Shown here: piece by piece, positions 7,819-15,917 of the stretch
Layout of the letters: each line of letters opens with the position of its first letter
How positions within the stretch are numbered: position 1 is the stretch's first letter
Source: an uncultured Eubacterium sp.
Lineage (GTDB): Bacteria > Bacillota > Clostridia > Lachnospirales > Lachnospiraceae
Direction of reading: 5' to 3'
NCBI RefSeq assembly: GCF_934295145.1
Contig: NZ_CAKRAS010000029.1
Coordinates: 1-38,632 of the forward strand
Length of the DNA stretch: 38,632 nt
Position numbers and translations under genes: made by a program
The notes under the pieces: generated by a model
Databases searched by the model: none
The model's input: only the letters and a program-made list of their open reading frames with translations
Told to the model about the DNA's origin: nothing

Positions 7819-7823
7819 AGAAG

Positions 7824-7863
7824 AAGGACCAGGAGTTTACAAAAACTCCTGGTCCTTTTTTTA
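7824..7863 (+). terminator. Terminator after nahK
   Basis: A 15-bp perfect stem (7824-7838 with 7843-7857) with a 4-nt loop and a run of T residues after it. It starts 5 nt after the kinase stop codon. The minus-strand side ends in TTCTTCTTT, so it may also stop pyk transcripts weakly. Confidence 0.92.
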
Positions 7864-7922
7864 TATCCTGTTCTTTTTTCACAGATTCTTTTTTATAAAT
7901 CACAAAATTTAAAGGCAACGTT

Positions 7923-9674
7923 TTAACTATTACAGCTAACTACACCTTTTTTGCAATCTAATGTAACAAATGCACCAGATTTCAAAATTTGTGTTGCATT
8001 TGCAGCGCCAACTAATACCGGAATATCAAGACTAAGTCCTGCAATTGCTCCATGTGTATTAACACCCTCCGCTTCAATGATCAGACCGGAAGCCAGTCTA
8101 AGCTGCGGCATCATCTCATTGCAGGTGTCTTTTGCTACGATAATATCTCCCGCTTTAAACTTTTCTTTTAATTCATCCACAGAGTTTACCACACACATAT
8201 TTGCAGCAGCTGTTCTATCATTCAATCCTTTTCCTTGCATCAGAATATGTCCTGCCACATGCACTTTGATCATGTTTGTAGTTCCGGAAATACCAAGCGG
8301 TACACCGGCTGTCAGGACAACGATTTCTCCCTGCTTGATCAATCCCATTTCTTCTGCTTTATCTACTGCATGATCAAATAACTCATCTGAATTATGTTTT
8401 AATTCTACAAGTAACGGAGTTACACCCCAGGAAAGATTCATTTTTCTGCATACATCCTTGTTAACAGAACATCCGATGATCGGGCAAGTCGGACGATATT
8501 TGGATACCATACGTGCAGTACGACCGGAATTTGATACGGTAATAATTGCAGATGCATTCAGATCCATTGCTGTTGTACATGTTGCGTGAGCAATCGCATT
8601 CGTAATATCAGGATTAATCAGGATTCCACGTTTTTTCAAACGTGAAGTATAATTGATATCCTGCTCGGTACGGGATGCAATTTTTACCATGGTCTGCAGT
8701 GCTTCCACCGGATAATCACCGGCAGCCGTCTCACCGGAAAGCATGATGGCACTGGTTCCGTCATAAACAGCATTCGCTACGTCTGTCGCCTCCGCACGGG
8801 TCGGACGCGGATGTTTCATCATAGAATCCAACATCTGTGTGGCAGTGATAACCTGTTTTCCTGCTTTATATACTTTCTCAATCAGGACTTTCTGAATAAC
8901 CGGAACATCCTCCATTGGAATTTCGACACCCATATCACCACGAGCTACCATGATACCGTCGGATACGCGGATGATTTCATCGATATTATCCACACCCTGT
9001 TTATTCTCAATTTTTGCAATGATATTGATGCTCTTGCAATCATGTTCTTCCAGTATCTTGCGGATCTGCAAAATATCATCAGCTGTTCTTGTAAAAGATG
9101 CAGCAATAAAGTCAAAACCATTTTCAATACCAAATACAATATCACTGTAATCTGTCTCGCTGATAAATGGCATAGAAAGTTCTACGTTTGGCACGTTAAC
9201 ACCTTTTTTATTGGAAATCATACCACCGTTGATAACTTCACAGACAATATCTGTATCATCCAGACGAACCACTTTCATCTCGATCAGACCATCATCAATC
9301 AGAATACGGTCACCGACTTTGACATCGTTATGAAGATCTTCGTATGTGATAGCCACACGGTTTTCGTCACCCACGAAATCTCCCAGTGCCAATGTAAACA
9401 ACTGACCTTCCTTTAATTCTGCTTTACCGCCCTCTAACTCTTTCAGACGGATTTCCGGTCCTTTCGTATCCAGTAGAGAAGCCACTGGAAGTTCCAGTTC
9501 TTCACGCAATGCCACCAGTTTGTCCAGACGCGCTTTCTGTTCTTCATGAGAACCATGAGAAAAATTAAAACGTGCAACATTCATTCCCTCCAACATCAAC
9601 TGTCGAAGTACATCACCTTTATCTGTAGATGGTCCAAGTGTGCAGACGATTTTTGTTTTACGGATTTCTTTCAT
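7923..9674 (-). CDS. pyk: Pyruvate kinase with C-terminal PEP-utiliser domain
   Basis: Transfers phosphate from PEP to ADP at the end of glycolysis. The 583-aa product starts with TKIVCTLGPSTDKGDVLRQL and contains NVARFNFSHGSH, the LLDTKGPEIR loop, the catalytic-Lys region FIAASFTRTADD..IIAKIENKQGV, VARGDMGVEIP and ITATQMLDSMMKHPRPTRAEATDVANAV. After the usual C-terminal domain (about residue 470) there is an additional swivelling domain ending HGAIAGLSLDIPVLVGA, the extra PEP-utiliser-like module common in Gram-positive pyruvate kinases, though without an obvious catalytic THG-H context. ATG 9674 follows AAAGGA. Monocistronic, with its own promoter. Confidence 0.96.
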   Translation of the reverse strand: MKEIRKTKIVCTLGPSTDKGDVLRQLMLEGMNVARFNFSHGSHEEQKARLDKLVALREELELPVASLLDTKGPEIRLKELEGGKAELKEGQLFTLALGDFVGDENRVAITYEDLHNDVKVGDRILIDDGLIEMKVVRLDDTDIVCEVINGGMISNKKGVNVPNVELSMPFISETDYSDIVFGIENGFDFIAASFTRTADDILQIRKILEEHDCKSINIIAKIENKQGVDNIDEIIRVSDGIMVARGDMGVEIPMEDVPVIQKVLIEKVYKAGKQVITATQMLDSMMKHPRPTRAEATDVANAVYDGTSAIMLSGETAAGDYPVEALQTMVKIASRTEQDINYTSRLKKRGILINPDITNAIAHATCTTAMDLNASAIITVSNSGRTARMVSKYRPTCPIIGCSVNKDVCRKMNLSWGVTPLLVELKHNSDELFDHAVDKAEEMGLIKQGEIVVLTAGVPLGISGTTNMIKVHVAGHILMQGKGLNDRTAAANMCVVNSVDELKEKFKAGDIIVAKDTCNEMMPQLRLASGLIIEAEGVNTHGAIAGLSLDIPVLVGAANATQILKSGAFVTLDCKKGVVSCNS

Positions 9675-9705
9675 AAATATACTGTTCCTTTCCTGTAACT
9701 TTTGA

Positions 9706-9755
9706 AAATCAAATGATTTTTATATATAGTAAATTTGATTTGACCTAACTGTAAA
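9706..9755 (-). promoter_or_regulatory. pyk promoter with overlapping inverted repeat
   Basis: On the minus strand TTTACA (9750-9755), an 18-nt spacer and TACTAT (9726-9731). A 9-bp perfect inverted repeat AAATCAAAT/ATTTGATTT (9706-9714 with 9733-9741) brackets the -10 box and the likely start point, so it could be an operator. The arms are AT-rich, which lowers the weight of the match. Confidence 0.45.
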
Positions 9756-9756
9756 A

Positions 9757-9788
9757 GGGATAATACACGCTCTATCATGCATTATCCC
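9757..9788 (-). terminator. Terminator after carbamate kinase
   Basis: An 8-bp perfect stem GGGATAAT/ATTATCCC (9757-9764 with 9781-9788) with a 16-nt loop, followed on the minus strand by TTTTAC. It starts 12 nt beyond the carbamate kinase stop. The T-tract is short, so efficiency is uncertain. Confidence 0.55.
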
Positions 9789-9799
9789 CCATTTTGTTT

Positions 9800-10732
9800 T
9801 TATTTTTTTATAATTGTGCCTGTCTGACCAGCCATAGCTGCTTCAATACTCCCCAATTTCGTAATCAGCACCCGGCGTGTTGCATAATCATCGATGTAAG
9901 AAATTGCTGTCTCAATTTTCGGAAGCATGGTTCCCTCGCCAAACTCTCTCTCAGCAATGTATTTCTTTGCCTCTGCACAGGTCATCTCACGAATCGGTTC
10001 CTGCTTATCTGTGCCATAATTCTTATAGACACATTCCTCACCAGTCAGAATGATCAGCATATCTGCCTCAACACCATCAGCCAGCAAACCGGCAATGAGA
10101 TCTTTCTCAATAACAGCACTCGCACCTTTCAAAACTGTCCCCTGCTCCAGTACCGGAATTCCACCGCCACCAGCTGCGATAACAACCTGATCCGCATTCA
10201 TAAGTGCATTAACCGCATCCAGCTCAACGATTTCATGAGGCGTTGGTGCTGCCAGGATTCTGCGGTAACCTTCTTCTGTCTTTACAACGTGATTACCTTT
10301 CTTTTCTTCTTCTTCAGCTTCTTCTTCTGTCATAACACGTCCAATGATCTTGCTCGGTTTATAAAAAGCTTCATCATACGGATCTACGATAACCTGTGTC
10401 AGAATTGTCGATACTGTACGGTATACACCGCGGTTCATCAGTTCTGTACGGATTGCATTCTGCAGGTCATATCCGATATATCCTTGACTCATTGCCGAAC
10501 ATACAGACATTGGTGTCGCTGTATAGTCTGTATACAATCTGTGGAACTCAGACATCGCTGTATGGATCATTCCAACCTGAGGTCCGTTACTGTGTGTGAT
10601 AACCACCTGACAATCATCCTGTATTAAATCAGCAATTGCCTTTGCTGCACGGCGGGTTGCTTCTTTCTGCTCCGGAAGCGTTGTTCCCAGTGCATCATGT
10701 CCAAGTGCAATTGCAATTCTTTTTTTCTTCAT
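9800..10732 (-). CDS. arcC: Carbamate kinase
   Basis: Makes ATP and carbamate from carbamoyl phosphate and ADP, usually as the last step of arginine or purine-derived fermentation. The 310-aa amino-acid-kinase-fold protein shows IAIALGHDALG, VVITHSNGPQVG, the carbamate-kinase insert region with PSKIIGRVMTEEEAE, VVIAAGGGGIPV, EKDLIAGLLADGVEADMLIILTG, and the closing GTIIKK. ATG 10732 has GGAGG 9 nt upstream; a TTG at 10747 overlaps that site. No arginine deiminase or ornithine carbamoyltransferase gene lies near, so the source of carbamoyl phosphate is not visible here. A good promoter precedes it. Confidence 0.95.
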   Translation of the reverse strand: MKKKRIAIALGHDALGTTLPEQKEATRRAAKAIADLIQDDCQVVITHSNGPQVGMIHTAMSEFHRLYTDYTATPMSVCSAMSQGYIGYDLQNAIRTELMNRGVYRTVSTILTQVIVDPYDEAFYKPSKIIGRVMTEEEAEEEEKKGNHVVKTEEGYRRILAAPTPHEIVELDAVNALMNADQVVIAAGGGGIPVLEQGTVLKGASAVIEKDLIAGLLADGVEADMLIILTGEECVYKNYGTDKQEPIREMTCAEAKKYIAEREFGEGTMLPKIETAISYIDDYATRRVLITKLGSIEAAMAGQTGTIIKK

Positions 10733-10771
10733 CTCAACTGCCTCCAATACTCGTAAAAGTTTGTTTTGTTC

Positions 10772-10800
10772 ATTCTATCACAAGATAAAGACAGCGTAAA
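10772..10800 (-). promoter_or_regulatory. Carbamate kinase promoter
   Basis: On the minus strand TTTACG (10795-10800), a 17-nt spacer and TAGAAT (10772-10777), giving a leader of roughly 30 nt before ATG 10732. Confidence 0.55.
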
Positions 10801-10819
10801 GAAGTTTTCACATACAAAA

Positions 10820-10882
10820 CGCATTACAGATAAAAGCCAGCGTGCGAATATCGCATGTGAACTGTAATTTTTCTGTAATGCG
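10820..10882 (-). other. Long-range hairpin after htrA
   Basis: A 10-bp perfect inverted repeat CGCATTACAG/CTGTAATGCG (10820-10829 with 10873-10882) encloses a second small hairpin TGCGA-ATA-TCGCA. On the minus strand TTTTGTATG follows. It could be a branched terminator of htrA, but the 43-nt enclosed region and short T-tract are atypical. Confidence 0.4.
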
Positions 10883-10916
10883 CATGTATCTATTTCTATT
10901 ATCTTCTTACTGATCT

Positions 10917-12527
10917 TTAATTACCATAGCCAAAAAACTGTTCTAGGCTATTGCTGCTGTCGTTGTCTCCATATCCAGGAAAAGAATACTGTCCATTGGA
11001 ATCTGACTGACTGCTATTGCTCTGGCTTGTTGTGTTGGTCTGCTGCTCGGATGCATTATCCAGTGTAACTTTCAATGTCTGCTCCTGATAACCTTTTCCG
11101 TCACTGTTTCTCTGAACTGTAATCTCAACAGTCTCACCAGCTTTGTAATACTGTAATTCGTCTTTTAACTGAGAAATAGAGGTAATGGTTGTATTGCCAA
11201 GTTTTGTGATGATGTCACCTCTCTGGATACCTGCCTTTGCTGCTGCACCGCCATCTGTAGTTCCGCTGACATAAACCCCTTCCGGGACATTGTATTTCTC
11301 AGCCTCTTCAGAGGTAACATCCTGTCCGGTAATATTTAAAAATCCATAATCACTGGTCAGTTTATCTCTGGTCTCCTGATTCATCAGTTTTTCAATGATA
11401 CCCTGTGCTTTTGCCATCGGAATTGCAAATCCCATGCCCTCTACTTGATCGCTGGCATATTTTGCACTATTGATACCGATGACCTCACCTTTCATGTTAA
11501 ACAGAGCTCCGCCACTGTTACCAGGGTTGATGGCTGCGTCTGTCTGCATCAGTGTCGCAGTGGTATCATCAATCGTAACCTCACGGTCCACTGCACTGAT
11601 GACACCGGAAGTAACGGACTGACCAAAACCAAGTGCGTTACCGATGGCAACGACCTGATCACCAACCTGCATCTGTGTGGAATCACCGAGTGTGGCGATA
11701 GAAATACTGTTTAATACATCCTCGCTAATATCAGAAAGTTTGATTGCAATGACAGCCAGATCGTTATCTGCATCTGTTCCTTTGATTTTTGCATCAAATA
11801 CAGCATCTTTATCATCGTTAAAGCATACGGTCAGAGACTCCGCGCCAGATACTACATGGTTGTTTGTAGCAATCAGAAGTTCTGTATCATTCTTTCCGAT
11901 AATAACACCGGAACCGCTGCCGGTACTCTGCTGCTGCAACGTTCCAAACATGGTCTGTACTTCCTGCACACTCTGGTTTGTAATTGCGACAACAGAAGAT
12001 TCACACTGTTTTGCAATTTCTGCTACCGTATAGCTTCCATCAGAAGAACTGGATGAACTGCTCTTGCTGCCGGAGCTTGTGCTCAGTTTTTCAGCGTTCG
12101 TCTCTAACGTGGTAGAAGTAGCAGTTGTCTTTACCGCATTTTTTCCGATCATAAAAGATCCAAGTACCATACCACCGGAAATTGCACCGAACAGGATTGC
12201 ACAGCAGATTACTTTTGCATACAGGTTCATGCTGCGTTTGTGTTTTCTCTTTTGCTGCGGTGTCTCCTGATGATCGTTATGCTGATCACCATTCACCTGA
12301 TCCTGTTTCTGATGATTCTGGATGTAGGAATAACGGTACTGGGAAGCACCTTCTGTTCCTTTGATATGGCTGTCAGAAGCGCTCTCCTGTGGTGGTGTCA
12401 CGAAATCGGATTCCTCAAACATCTCCTCTGTTGTTTTTTTGCTTTCTGTATTTTCTATATTACTATCATTTTTTACTTCTGATTCATTATTTTCTGTGTT
12501 CATTTTATTTTCTTCATTCTCAAGCAT
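10917..12527 (-). CDS. htrA: HtrA/DegP-type serine protease, membrane anchored
   Basis: A surface quality-control protease of 536 aa. Residues 1-100 are a very polar, Asn/Glu/Gln-rich cytoplasmic part. Residues 103-128 form one membrane segment, followed by a Ser/Thr-rich linker (about 130-165). The trypsin-like domain has the triad His224 (TNNHVVSG), Asp256 (DADNDLAVI) and Ser338 (NPGNSGGALF). A PDZ domain follows (GVYVSGTTDGGAAAKAGIQRGDIITKLG), then a low-complexity Gln/Asn/Ser tail. ATG 12527 has AGGAGGC with correct spacing. The promoter at 12554-12582 and two TTTCACA boxes upstream suggest secretion-stress control. It stands alone, between the LacI-type regulator and carbamate kinase. 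Confidence 0.95.
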   Translation of the reverse strand: MLENEENKMNTENNESEVKNDSNIENTESKKTTEEMFEESDFVTPPQESASDSHIKGTEGASQYRYSYIQNHQKQDQVNGDQHNDHQETPQQKRKHKRSMNLYAKVICCAILFGAISGGMVLGSFMIGKNAVKTTATSTTLETNAEKLSTSSGSKSSSSSSSDGSYTVAEIAKQCESSVVAITNQSVQEVQTMFGTLQQQSTGSGSGVIIGKNDTELLIATNNHVVSGAESLTVCFNDDKDAVFDAKIKGTDADNDLAVIAIKLSDISEDVLNSISIATLGDSTQMQVGDQVVAIGNALGFGQSVTSGVISAVDREVTIDDTTATLMQTDAAINPGNSGGALFNMKGEVIGINSAKYASDQVEGMGFAIPMAKAQGIIEKLMNQETRDKLTSDYGFLNITGQDVTSEEAEKYNVPEGVYVSGTTDGGAAAKAGIQRGDIITKLGNTTITSISQLKDELQYYKAGETVEITVQRNSDGKGYQEQTLKVTLDNASEQQTNTTSQSNSSQSDSNGQYSFPGYGDNDSSNSLEQFFGYGN

Positions 12528-12553
12528 TTCTTTCTGCCTCCTCATCTTTGATG

Positions 12554-12582
12554 AGTATATCATATCTGAAGATTGTAGTAAA
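12554..12582 (-). promoter_or_regulatory. htrA promoter
   Basis: On the minus strand TTTACT (12577-12582), a 17-nt spacer and TATACT (12554-12559), the latter within GATATGATATACT. The start of transcription is predicted about 20 nt before the AGGAGG of htrA. Confidence 0.6.
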
Positions 12583-12595
12583 ATTTTGTTGATAT

Positions 12596-12614
12596 TGTGA
12601 AAGAATTGTGAAAA
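12596..12614 (-). promoter_or_regulatory. Paired TTTTCACA-like boxes upstream of htrA
   Basis: On the minus strand TTTTCACA (12607-12614) and CTTTCACA (12596-12603) stand as direct repeats with an 11-bp period, just upstream of the htrA -35. TTTTCACA octamers are described for CssR-controlled htrA/htrB promoters in Bacillus subtilis. The match is short and no CssRS genes are in the window. Confidence 0.4.
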
Positions 12615-12623
12615 CCCACATTT

Positions 12624-13700
12624 TTATATGCAGTAGTCACTCCAACTGCTGTCGTTTACCCGGATGCAGCTGTTTCGAATCAGCAGCTGTCCTTCCAGTT
12701 CCATCTTCACCGCAGAACGATGTCCGCCACGCAAATGATCCAAGAGTAAATACATGGCAAATTTTCCCATCTCATCTCTCGGCAGACGCACCGTTGTCAT
12801 CATCGGTTTTGTATCCTGCGCCGCCTCGATATCATCATTTCCGATGATGGATGGCGTATATCCACACTTTTTATTATTTGCCATGCACTTGAGCATACCA
12901 ACCGCGGAAATATCATTGGCACAGTAAATCGCAGTCGGACGTTCCTCTGACTCCAACAGACGCTCCATCATTTTAAAACCTTCCACTTCTGTCTGTCTCG
13001 TCTTCATGATAAATTCAGGGTCTACTTCAATATCATGCTCGCGCAGCGTCTGCAAATAGCCCTGATAACGTGCATTGGTCCCGCAGGCACCCACATAACC
13101 AATCTTCTGATGTCCCAGACTGATCAGATACTCCACTGCGGTCTGCGCAATCTTGTGCCCGTCACAGACCACCTCATCCGTAATCCCACTCGTAGCATTG
13201 CGATTGACACAGACAACACTGTGATAGTACTGTTTCATCTCAAGCAAAGCTTCTTTATTGCATTTTCCAATGACAATCAGACCATCTGCTTTTTGTACAG
13301 ATTCTTGCTGCATCTGTTCCACAATTGTCTTGATGCTCTCCCGTGCGCAGCGCTTGTCATCCGAAAAAATAGAACGGTACCAGATATTTGCCAATATACA
13401 GTTACTTCTGTGAATCTCTGTCTCGATCACGCGAAGCAATGCATCAAAAAACGGATCTACGTTTGCGCCGTCCGTACGCGTAATCAGTACGTTAATATAA
13501 TATGTTTTTTCTGCCTTTTCATTTTTTCCCTGTTTCAGACTGCGGGCTGCCTCATTCGGCACATAATTCAGTTCCATGGCAGCTTTCCGGATGCGCTCCC
13601 GCACCTCCGGGGAAGAACAGTTATAATCCGGATTGTTCAGTACCCGGGATACTGTTGCCGGAGAAACATTTGCCCGTTTTGCAATTTCTTTGATCGACAT
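12624..13700 (-). CDS. LacI-family transcriptional regulator
   Basis: A 358-aa repressor with the typical N-terminal helix-turn-helix, SIKEIAKRANVSPATVSRVLNN (residues 2-23), hinge helix LNYVPNEAARSL, and a periplasmic-binding-like effector domain with the dimer/effector motifs KADGLIVIGK, GHQKIGYVGA and AIYCANDISAVG. ATG 13700 is preceded by GAGGA; the longer TTG start at 13730 has no ribosome site. It is the last gene after the metY-hcy sulfur operon, 183 nt after hcyD, on the same strand. A perfect LacI-type palindrome lies in front of metY, so it may control that operon. The ligand is unknown, and sugar control of an unrelated locus remains possible. Confidence 0.92.
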   Translation of the reverse strand: MSIKEIAKRANVSPATVSRVLNNPDYNCSSPEVRERIRKAAMELNYVPNEAARSLKQGKNEKAEKTYYINVLITRTDGANVDPFFDALLRVIETEIHRSNCILANIWYRSIFSDDKRCARESIKTIVEQMQQESVQKADGLIVIGKCNKEALLEMKQYYHSVVCVNRNATSGITDEVVCDGHKIAQTAVEYLISLGHQKIGYVGACGTNARYQGYLQTLREHDIEVDPEFIMKTRQTEVEGFKMMERLLESEERPTAIYCANDISAVGMLKCMANNKKCGYTPSIIGNDDIEAAQDTKPMMTTVRLPRDEMGKFAMYLLLDHLRGGHRSAVKMELEGQLLIRNSCIRVNDSSWSDYCI

Positions 13701-13830
13701 GTTATCTATTTCCTCATTCTCTGTTTCCAATATACATAACTTGATTTATTCTATATCTTTAATGTTATCTATAACAACTCATTTTTCACTATAGCATATT
13801 GCCTCATGTGCATTTATTATAATATACAGA

Positions 13831-13870
13831 CAGGGTGTAAAACTACCTGTTCTTGTAATTTTACACCCTG
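13831..13870 (-). other. 12-bp perfect hairpin between hcyD and the lacI-type gene
   Basis: CAGGGTGTAAAA (13831-13842) pairs perfectly with TTTTACACCCTG (13859-13870) around a 16-nt loop, 13 nt after the hcyD stop. No T-tract follows on the minus strand, so it is not a classic terminator. It may still be the operon end or an mRNA stabiliser. A TATAAT (13816-13821) just beyond it could be the -10 of the regulator gene, but its -35 (AGTTTT) is weak. Confidence 0.6.
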
Positions 13871-13883
13871 ATTTACCATTTAC

Positions 13884-14300
13884 TTATGCTTCGTATACGA
13901 TTTCGTCTTTTGTCGGAGTACCATCCACAATGGTAAACGCATGTAATACCGGCTGTTCTGTATCCATCAGAGACAAAATCAAATATGACGCCTTACTGTC
14001 ATAAGCCAGGCGAATATCTTCCTTGGACGGACGCGCCGGTGTCTCTGGATGAGAGTGCCAGTTTCCAAGTGGTGTCAGACCGTTGGCACGCATATCTTTG
14101 ATAGCTTTTAACTGTTCTTTTGGATCCATGGAAAAATGTTCGTTGGTATGATCCATATTTGTCAGATAATATACTTTTTTTACAACACGTACATCTCCGT
14201 CTTTTATGCCGGCAAGCAGTCCACAGCTCTCCTCTGGAAGATGTTCTTTTGCCCAATCTGCCATCGTATTAAAATCGCTCTCTGCTAATTTGATCTGCAT
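13884..14300 (-). CDS. hcyD: JAMM/MPN metalloprotease for sulfur-carrier processing
   Basis: A 138-aa JAMM zinc protease (Mec+/HcyD type). Visible are the glutamate in HLPEESCGLLAG (about residue 24) and the zinc motif His82-Ser-His84-Pro followed by Ser92 and Asp95, exactly H-x-H-x7-S-x2-D. In Mycobacterium Mec+ and Wolinella HcyD, such enzymes trim or release residues at the C-terminus of the sulfur-carrier protein. Here the carrier two genes upstream ends in Gly-Gly-Gly-Lys, so removal of the last residue(s) is needed before activation. Its ATG is immediately after the hcyF stop, so the two are translationally linked. Last enzyme gene of the operon. Confidence 0.88.
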   Translation of the reverse strand: MQIKLAESDFNTMADWAKEHLPEESCGLLAGIKDGDVRVVKKVYYLTNMDHTNEHFSMDPKEQLKAIKDMRANGLTPLGNWHSHPETPARPSKEDIRLAYDSKASYLILSLMDTEQPVLHAFTIVDGTPTKDEIVYEA

Positions 14301-15107
14301 CTAAATTCCCTCACATTCTGCCTGTTCGTAATCAATTAATTTTGTGATAGTCGGATGATCACCACAAACGGCACAATTGCATGTATTTTTCGGTAATTTA
14401 ATCTTGCGGAATTCCATATCCAATGCATCGTAAGTTAAAAGGCTTCCGGTCAGAAGTTTACCCTGTCCCAGAATGTACTTAATGGCTTCCATGGCCTGCA
14501 GACTTCCGATGACACCGCCCATTGCTCCGATGACACCTGCCTGTTTACAGGTCGGTACCGCATCCTTTGGCGGCGGATTTTTGAATACACAACGATAGCA
14601 TGGACCTTCGCCCGGTACATAAGTCATAAGCTGACCTTTGAAACGGATGATTCCTGCATGGGAAAATGGTTTTTTCGCCATGACGCAGGCATCGTTGATC
14701 AGGAATTTTGCCGGGAAATTGTCTGTTCCGTCAATGATAAAATCATAGTCCTTGATCAGATCCATAATATTCTCTGATGTCACAAACGTACGATAAGTAA
14801 TAACGTTTACATCCGGATTCAGATGATTCATGGTCTCTTTTGCAGACTGTACTTTTGCTTTTCCCAGATCATCGGTACTATGGATGATCTGTCTCTGCAG
14901 ATTGGAGAGGTCAACCTCATCCGCATCTGCGATACCGATGGTTCCCACACCGGCTGCTGCCAGATACATGGCACAAGGTGCACCAAGTCCGCCGGCTCCG
15001 ATGATCAGAACCTTTGCGTTCAGCAGTTTTTTCTGTCCTTTTGCGCCTACTTCCTTCAAAATAATATGACGGGAGTAACGCTCAAGCTGCTCGTTACTGA
15101 ATGCCAT
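14301..15107 (-). CDS. hcyF: ThiF/MoeB-type adenylyltransferase for the sulfur carrier
   Basis: Activates the C-terminal glycine of the sulfur-carrier protein by adenylation so that it can become a thiocarboxylate. The 268-aa E1-like enzyme shows the Rossmann ATP motif GAGGLG (37-42), DADEVDLSNLQRQIIHSTDD, the IDGTDNFPAKFLINDACV segment, and two CxxC pairs for zinc (CYRC and CAVC). PTCKQAGV carries the conserved cysteine. There is no rhodanese domain. The gene overlaps the end of hcyS (TAATG) and abuts hcyD, so the cognate carrier is almost certainly HcyS. A ThiF or MoeB role is possible by homology, but the operon points to homocysteine synthesis. Confidence 0.9.
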   Translation of the reverse strand: MAFSNEQLERYSRHIILKEVGAKGQKKLLNAKVLIIGAGGLGAPCAMYLAAAGVGTIGIADADEVDLSNLQRQIIHSTDDLGKAKVQSAKETMNHLNPDVNVITYRTFVTSENIMDLIKDYDFIIDGTDNFPAKFLINDACVMAKKPFSHAGIIRFKGQLMTYVPGEGPCYRCVFKNPPPKDAVPTCKQAGVIGAMGGVIGSLQAMEAIKYILGQGKLLTGSLLTYDALDMEFRKIKLPKNTCNCAVCGDHPTITKLIDYEQAECEGI

Positions 15108-15313
15108 TATTTTCCACCTCCCATGAAGTAGATGAACTCAACGACATCGCCATCTTTTAATGTGGTAGATTCAAAAGCACCCTGATCTACAAATTCGTCA
15201 TTCAGAGAAACGGTTACATACTCTGGTGTCTCAACGTTTTCCAATGCGATCAGTTCTTTGACGGTCAGTCCCTCTTTATATTCTTTGTTTTCTCCTGCTA
15301 CGTTTAATTTCAT
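15107..15313 (-). CDS. hcyS: Ubiquitin-like sulfur carrier protein
   Basis: A 68-aa beta-grasp protein of the ThiS/MoaD type (KLNVAGENKEYKEGLTVKELI..LKDGDVVEFIYFMGGGK). The typical end is Gly-Gly; here it is MGGGK, so an additional lysine (or GK) must be removed to expose the reactive glycine. This matches the JAMM protease gene in the same operon and the HcyS/HcyD pair of Wolinella succinogenes. The thiocarboxylate form would donate sulfur to O-acetylhomoserine via MetY. The start ATG 15313 has GAGGA upstream, and the stop overlaps the hcyF start. Confidence 0.88.
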   Translation of the reverse strand: MKLNVAGENKEYKEGLTVKELIALENVETPEYVTVSLNDEFVDQGAFESTTLKDGDVVEFIYFMGGGK

Positions 15314-15346
15314 GTTTTTGTCCTCACTTTTTCACAACTTTTATTT

Positions 15347-15667
15347 TTATTTCTCTGCAGCTTTTGCCACTGCTTCTTCCAGCTCTGCTTTTTTTACCAC
15401 TCCATGTAACCGATTCACTTCTGTTCCGTTTCTGAAAAAAATAAGCGTCGGTGTGGATGCTACCTCGTATTTTTCTGCCAGTTCTGTGTCATATGCAACA
15501 TTTACTTTTCCGACATACACATTCCCATGTGCTTCTTCCAGCTCTGCCAGCAACGGTGAGATCCGTTTGCATGGAACACAGCTGTCGGAATAAAAATCTG
15601 CAACGGCCACGCCCTCTGCCTGTAAAATCTTTGTATCAAAATTATCCTGATTGATTCGTTCTGCCAT
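15347..15667 (-). CDS. Thioredoxin-like protein, CVPC active site
   Basis: A 106-aa single-domain thioredoxin fold. The active site is SDSCVPCKR (Cys30, Cys33) instead of the usual WCGPC: the tryptophan is absent and the dipeptide between cysteines is Val-Pro. The cis-proline loop ASTPTLIFF is intact. It probably supplies reducing power to a partner in the sulfur operon, for example the reductase or the TusA-like protein, rather than serving as the general thioredoxin; this is inferred from position only. It starts 4 nt after tusA, with GGAGGAG before ATG 15667. Confidence 0.88.
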   Translation of the reverse strand: MAERINQDNFDTKILQAEGVAVADFYSDSCVPCKRISPLLAELEEAHGNVYVGKVNVAYDTELAEKYEVASTPTLIFFRNGTEVNRLHGVVKKAELEEAVAKAAEK

Positions 15668-15671
15668 CGTC

Positions 15672-15917
15672 TTACTCCTCCACTTTTCTCACAAAAAGTG
15701 TATAAGTGCCATCTTCATTGTCCAGCAATTTCAGAATCTGATGTCCTTCCTCTTTGATGCTGCGCGGCACGTTCTGTACCGGCTCACCGTCGTTCATGCG
15801 GACTGCAAGGATTTCTCCGTCGTCCAGTTCCTCTAATGCTACTTTTGCCTTTACAAATGTTACCGGGCATACCACATCTGTGATATCGACCTGATCATCA
15901 AACTGTATCTCACTCAT
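15672..15917 (-). CDS. tusA: TusA/SirA-like sulfurtransferase
   Basis: An 81-aa TusA-family protein, a small sulfur-relay carrier holding sulfur as a persulfide on one cysteine. The signature region is DVVCPVTFVKAKVALEEL with Cys17; the second proline of the usual CPxP is replaced by Thr. The start ATG 15917 overlaps the reductase stop by 8 nt and has GGGAGG 9 nt upstream; an ATG at 15923 is too close to that site. The overlap indicates translational coupling to the siroheme reductase. It likely passes reduced sulfur from that enzyme toward the HcyS system. Confidence 0.87.
   Translation of the reverse strand: MSEIQFDDQVDITDVVCPVTFVKAKVALEELDDGEILAVRMNDGEPVQNVPRSIKEEGHQILKLLDNEDGTYTLFVRKVEE

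Noticed and set aside
8811..10627. Long plus-strand open frames opposite pyruvate kinase and carbamate kinase
   Set aside because: Same reason: they are complements of well-conserved enzymes, rich in Cys/His/Phe, without family motifs.
14301..15313. Thiamine (thiS/thiF) or molybdopterin (moaD/moeB) operon
   Set aside because: No other thiamine or molybdopterin genes are adjacent; the JAMM protease, the GGGK tail and metY fit the homocysteine route.
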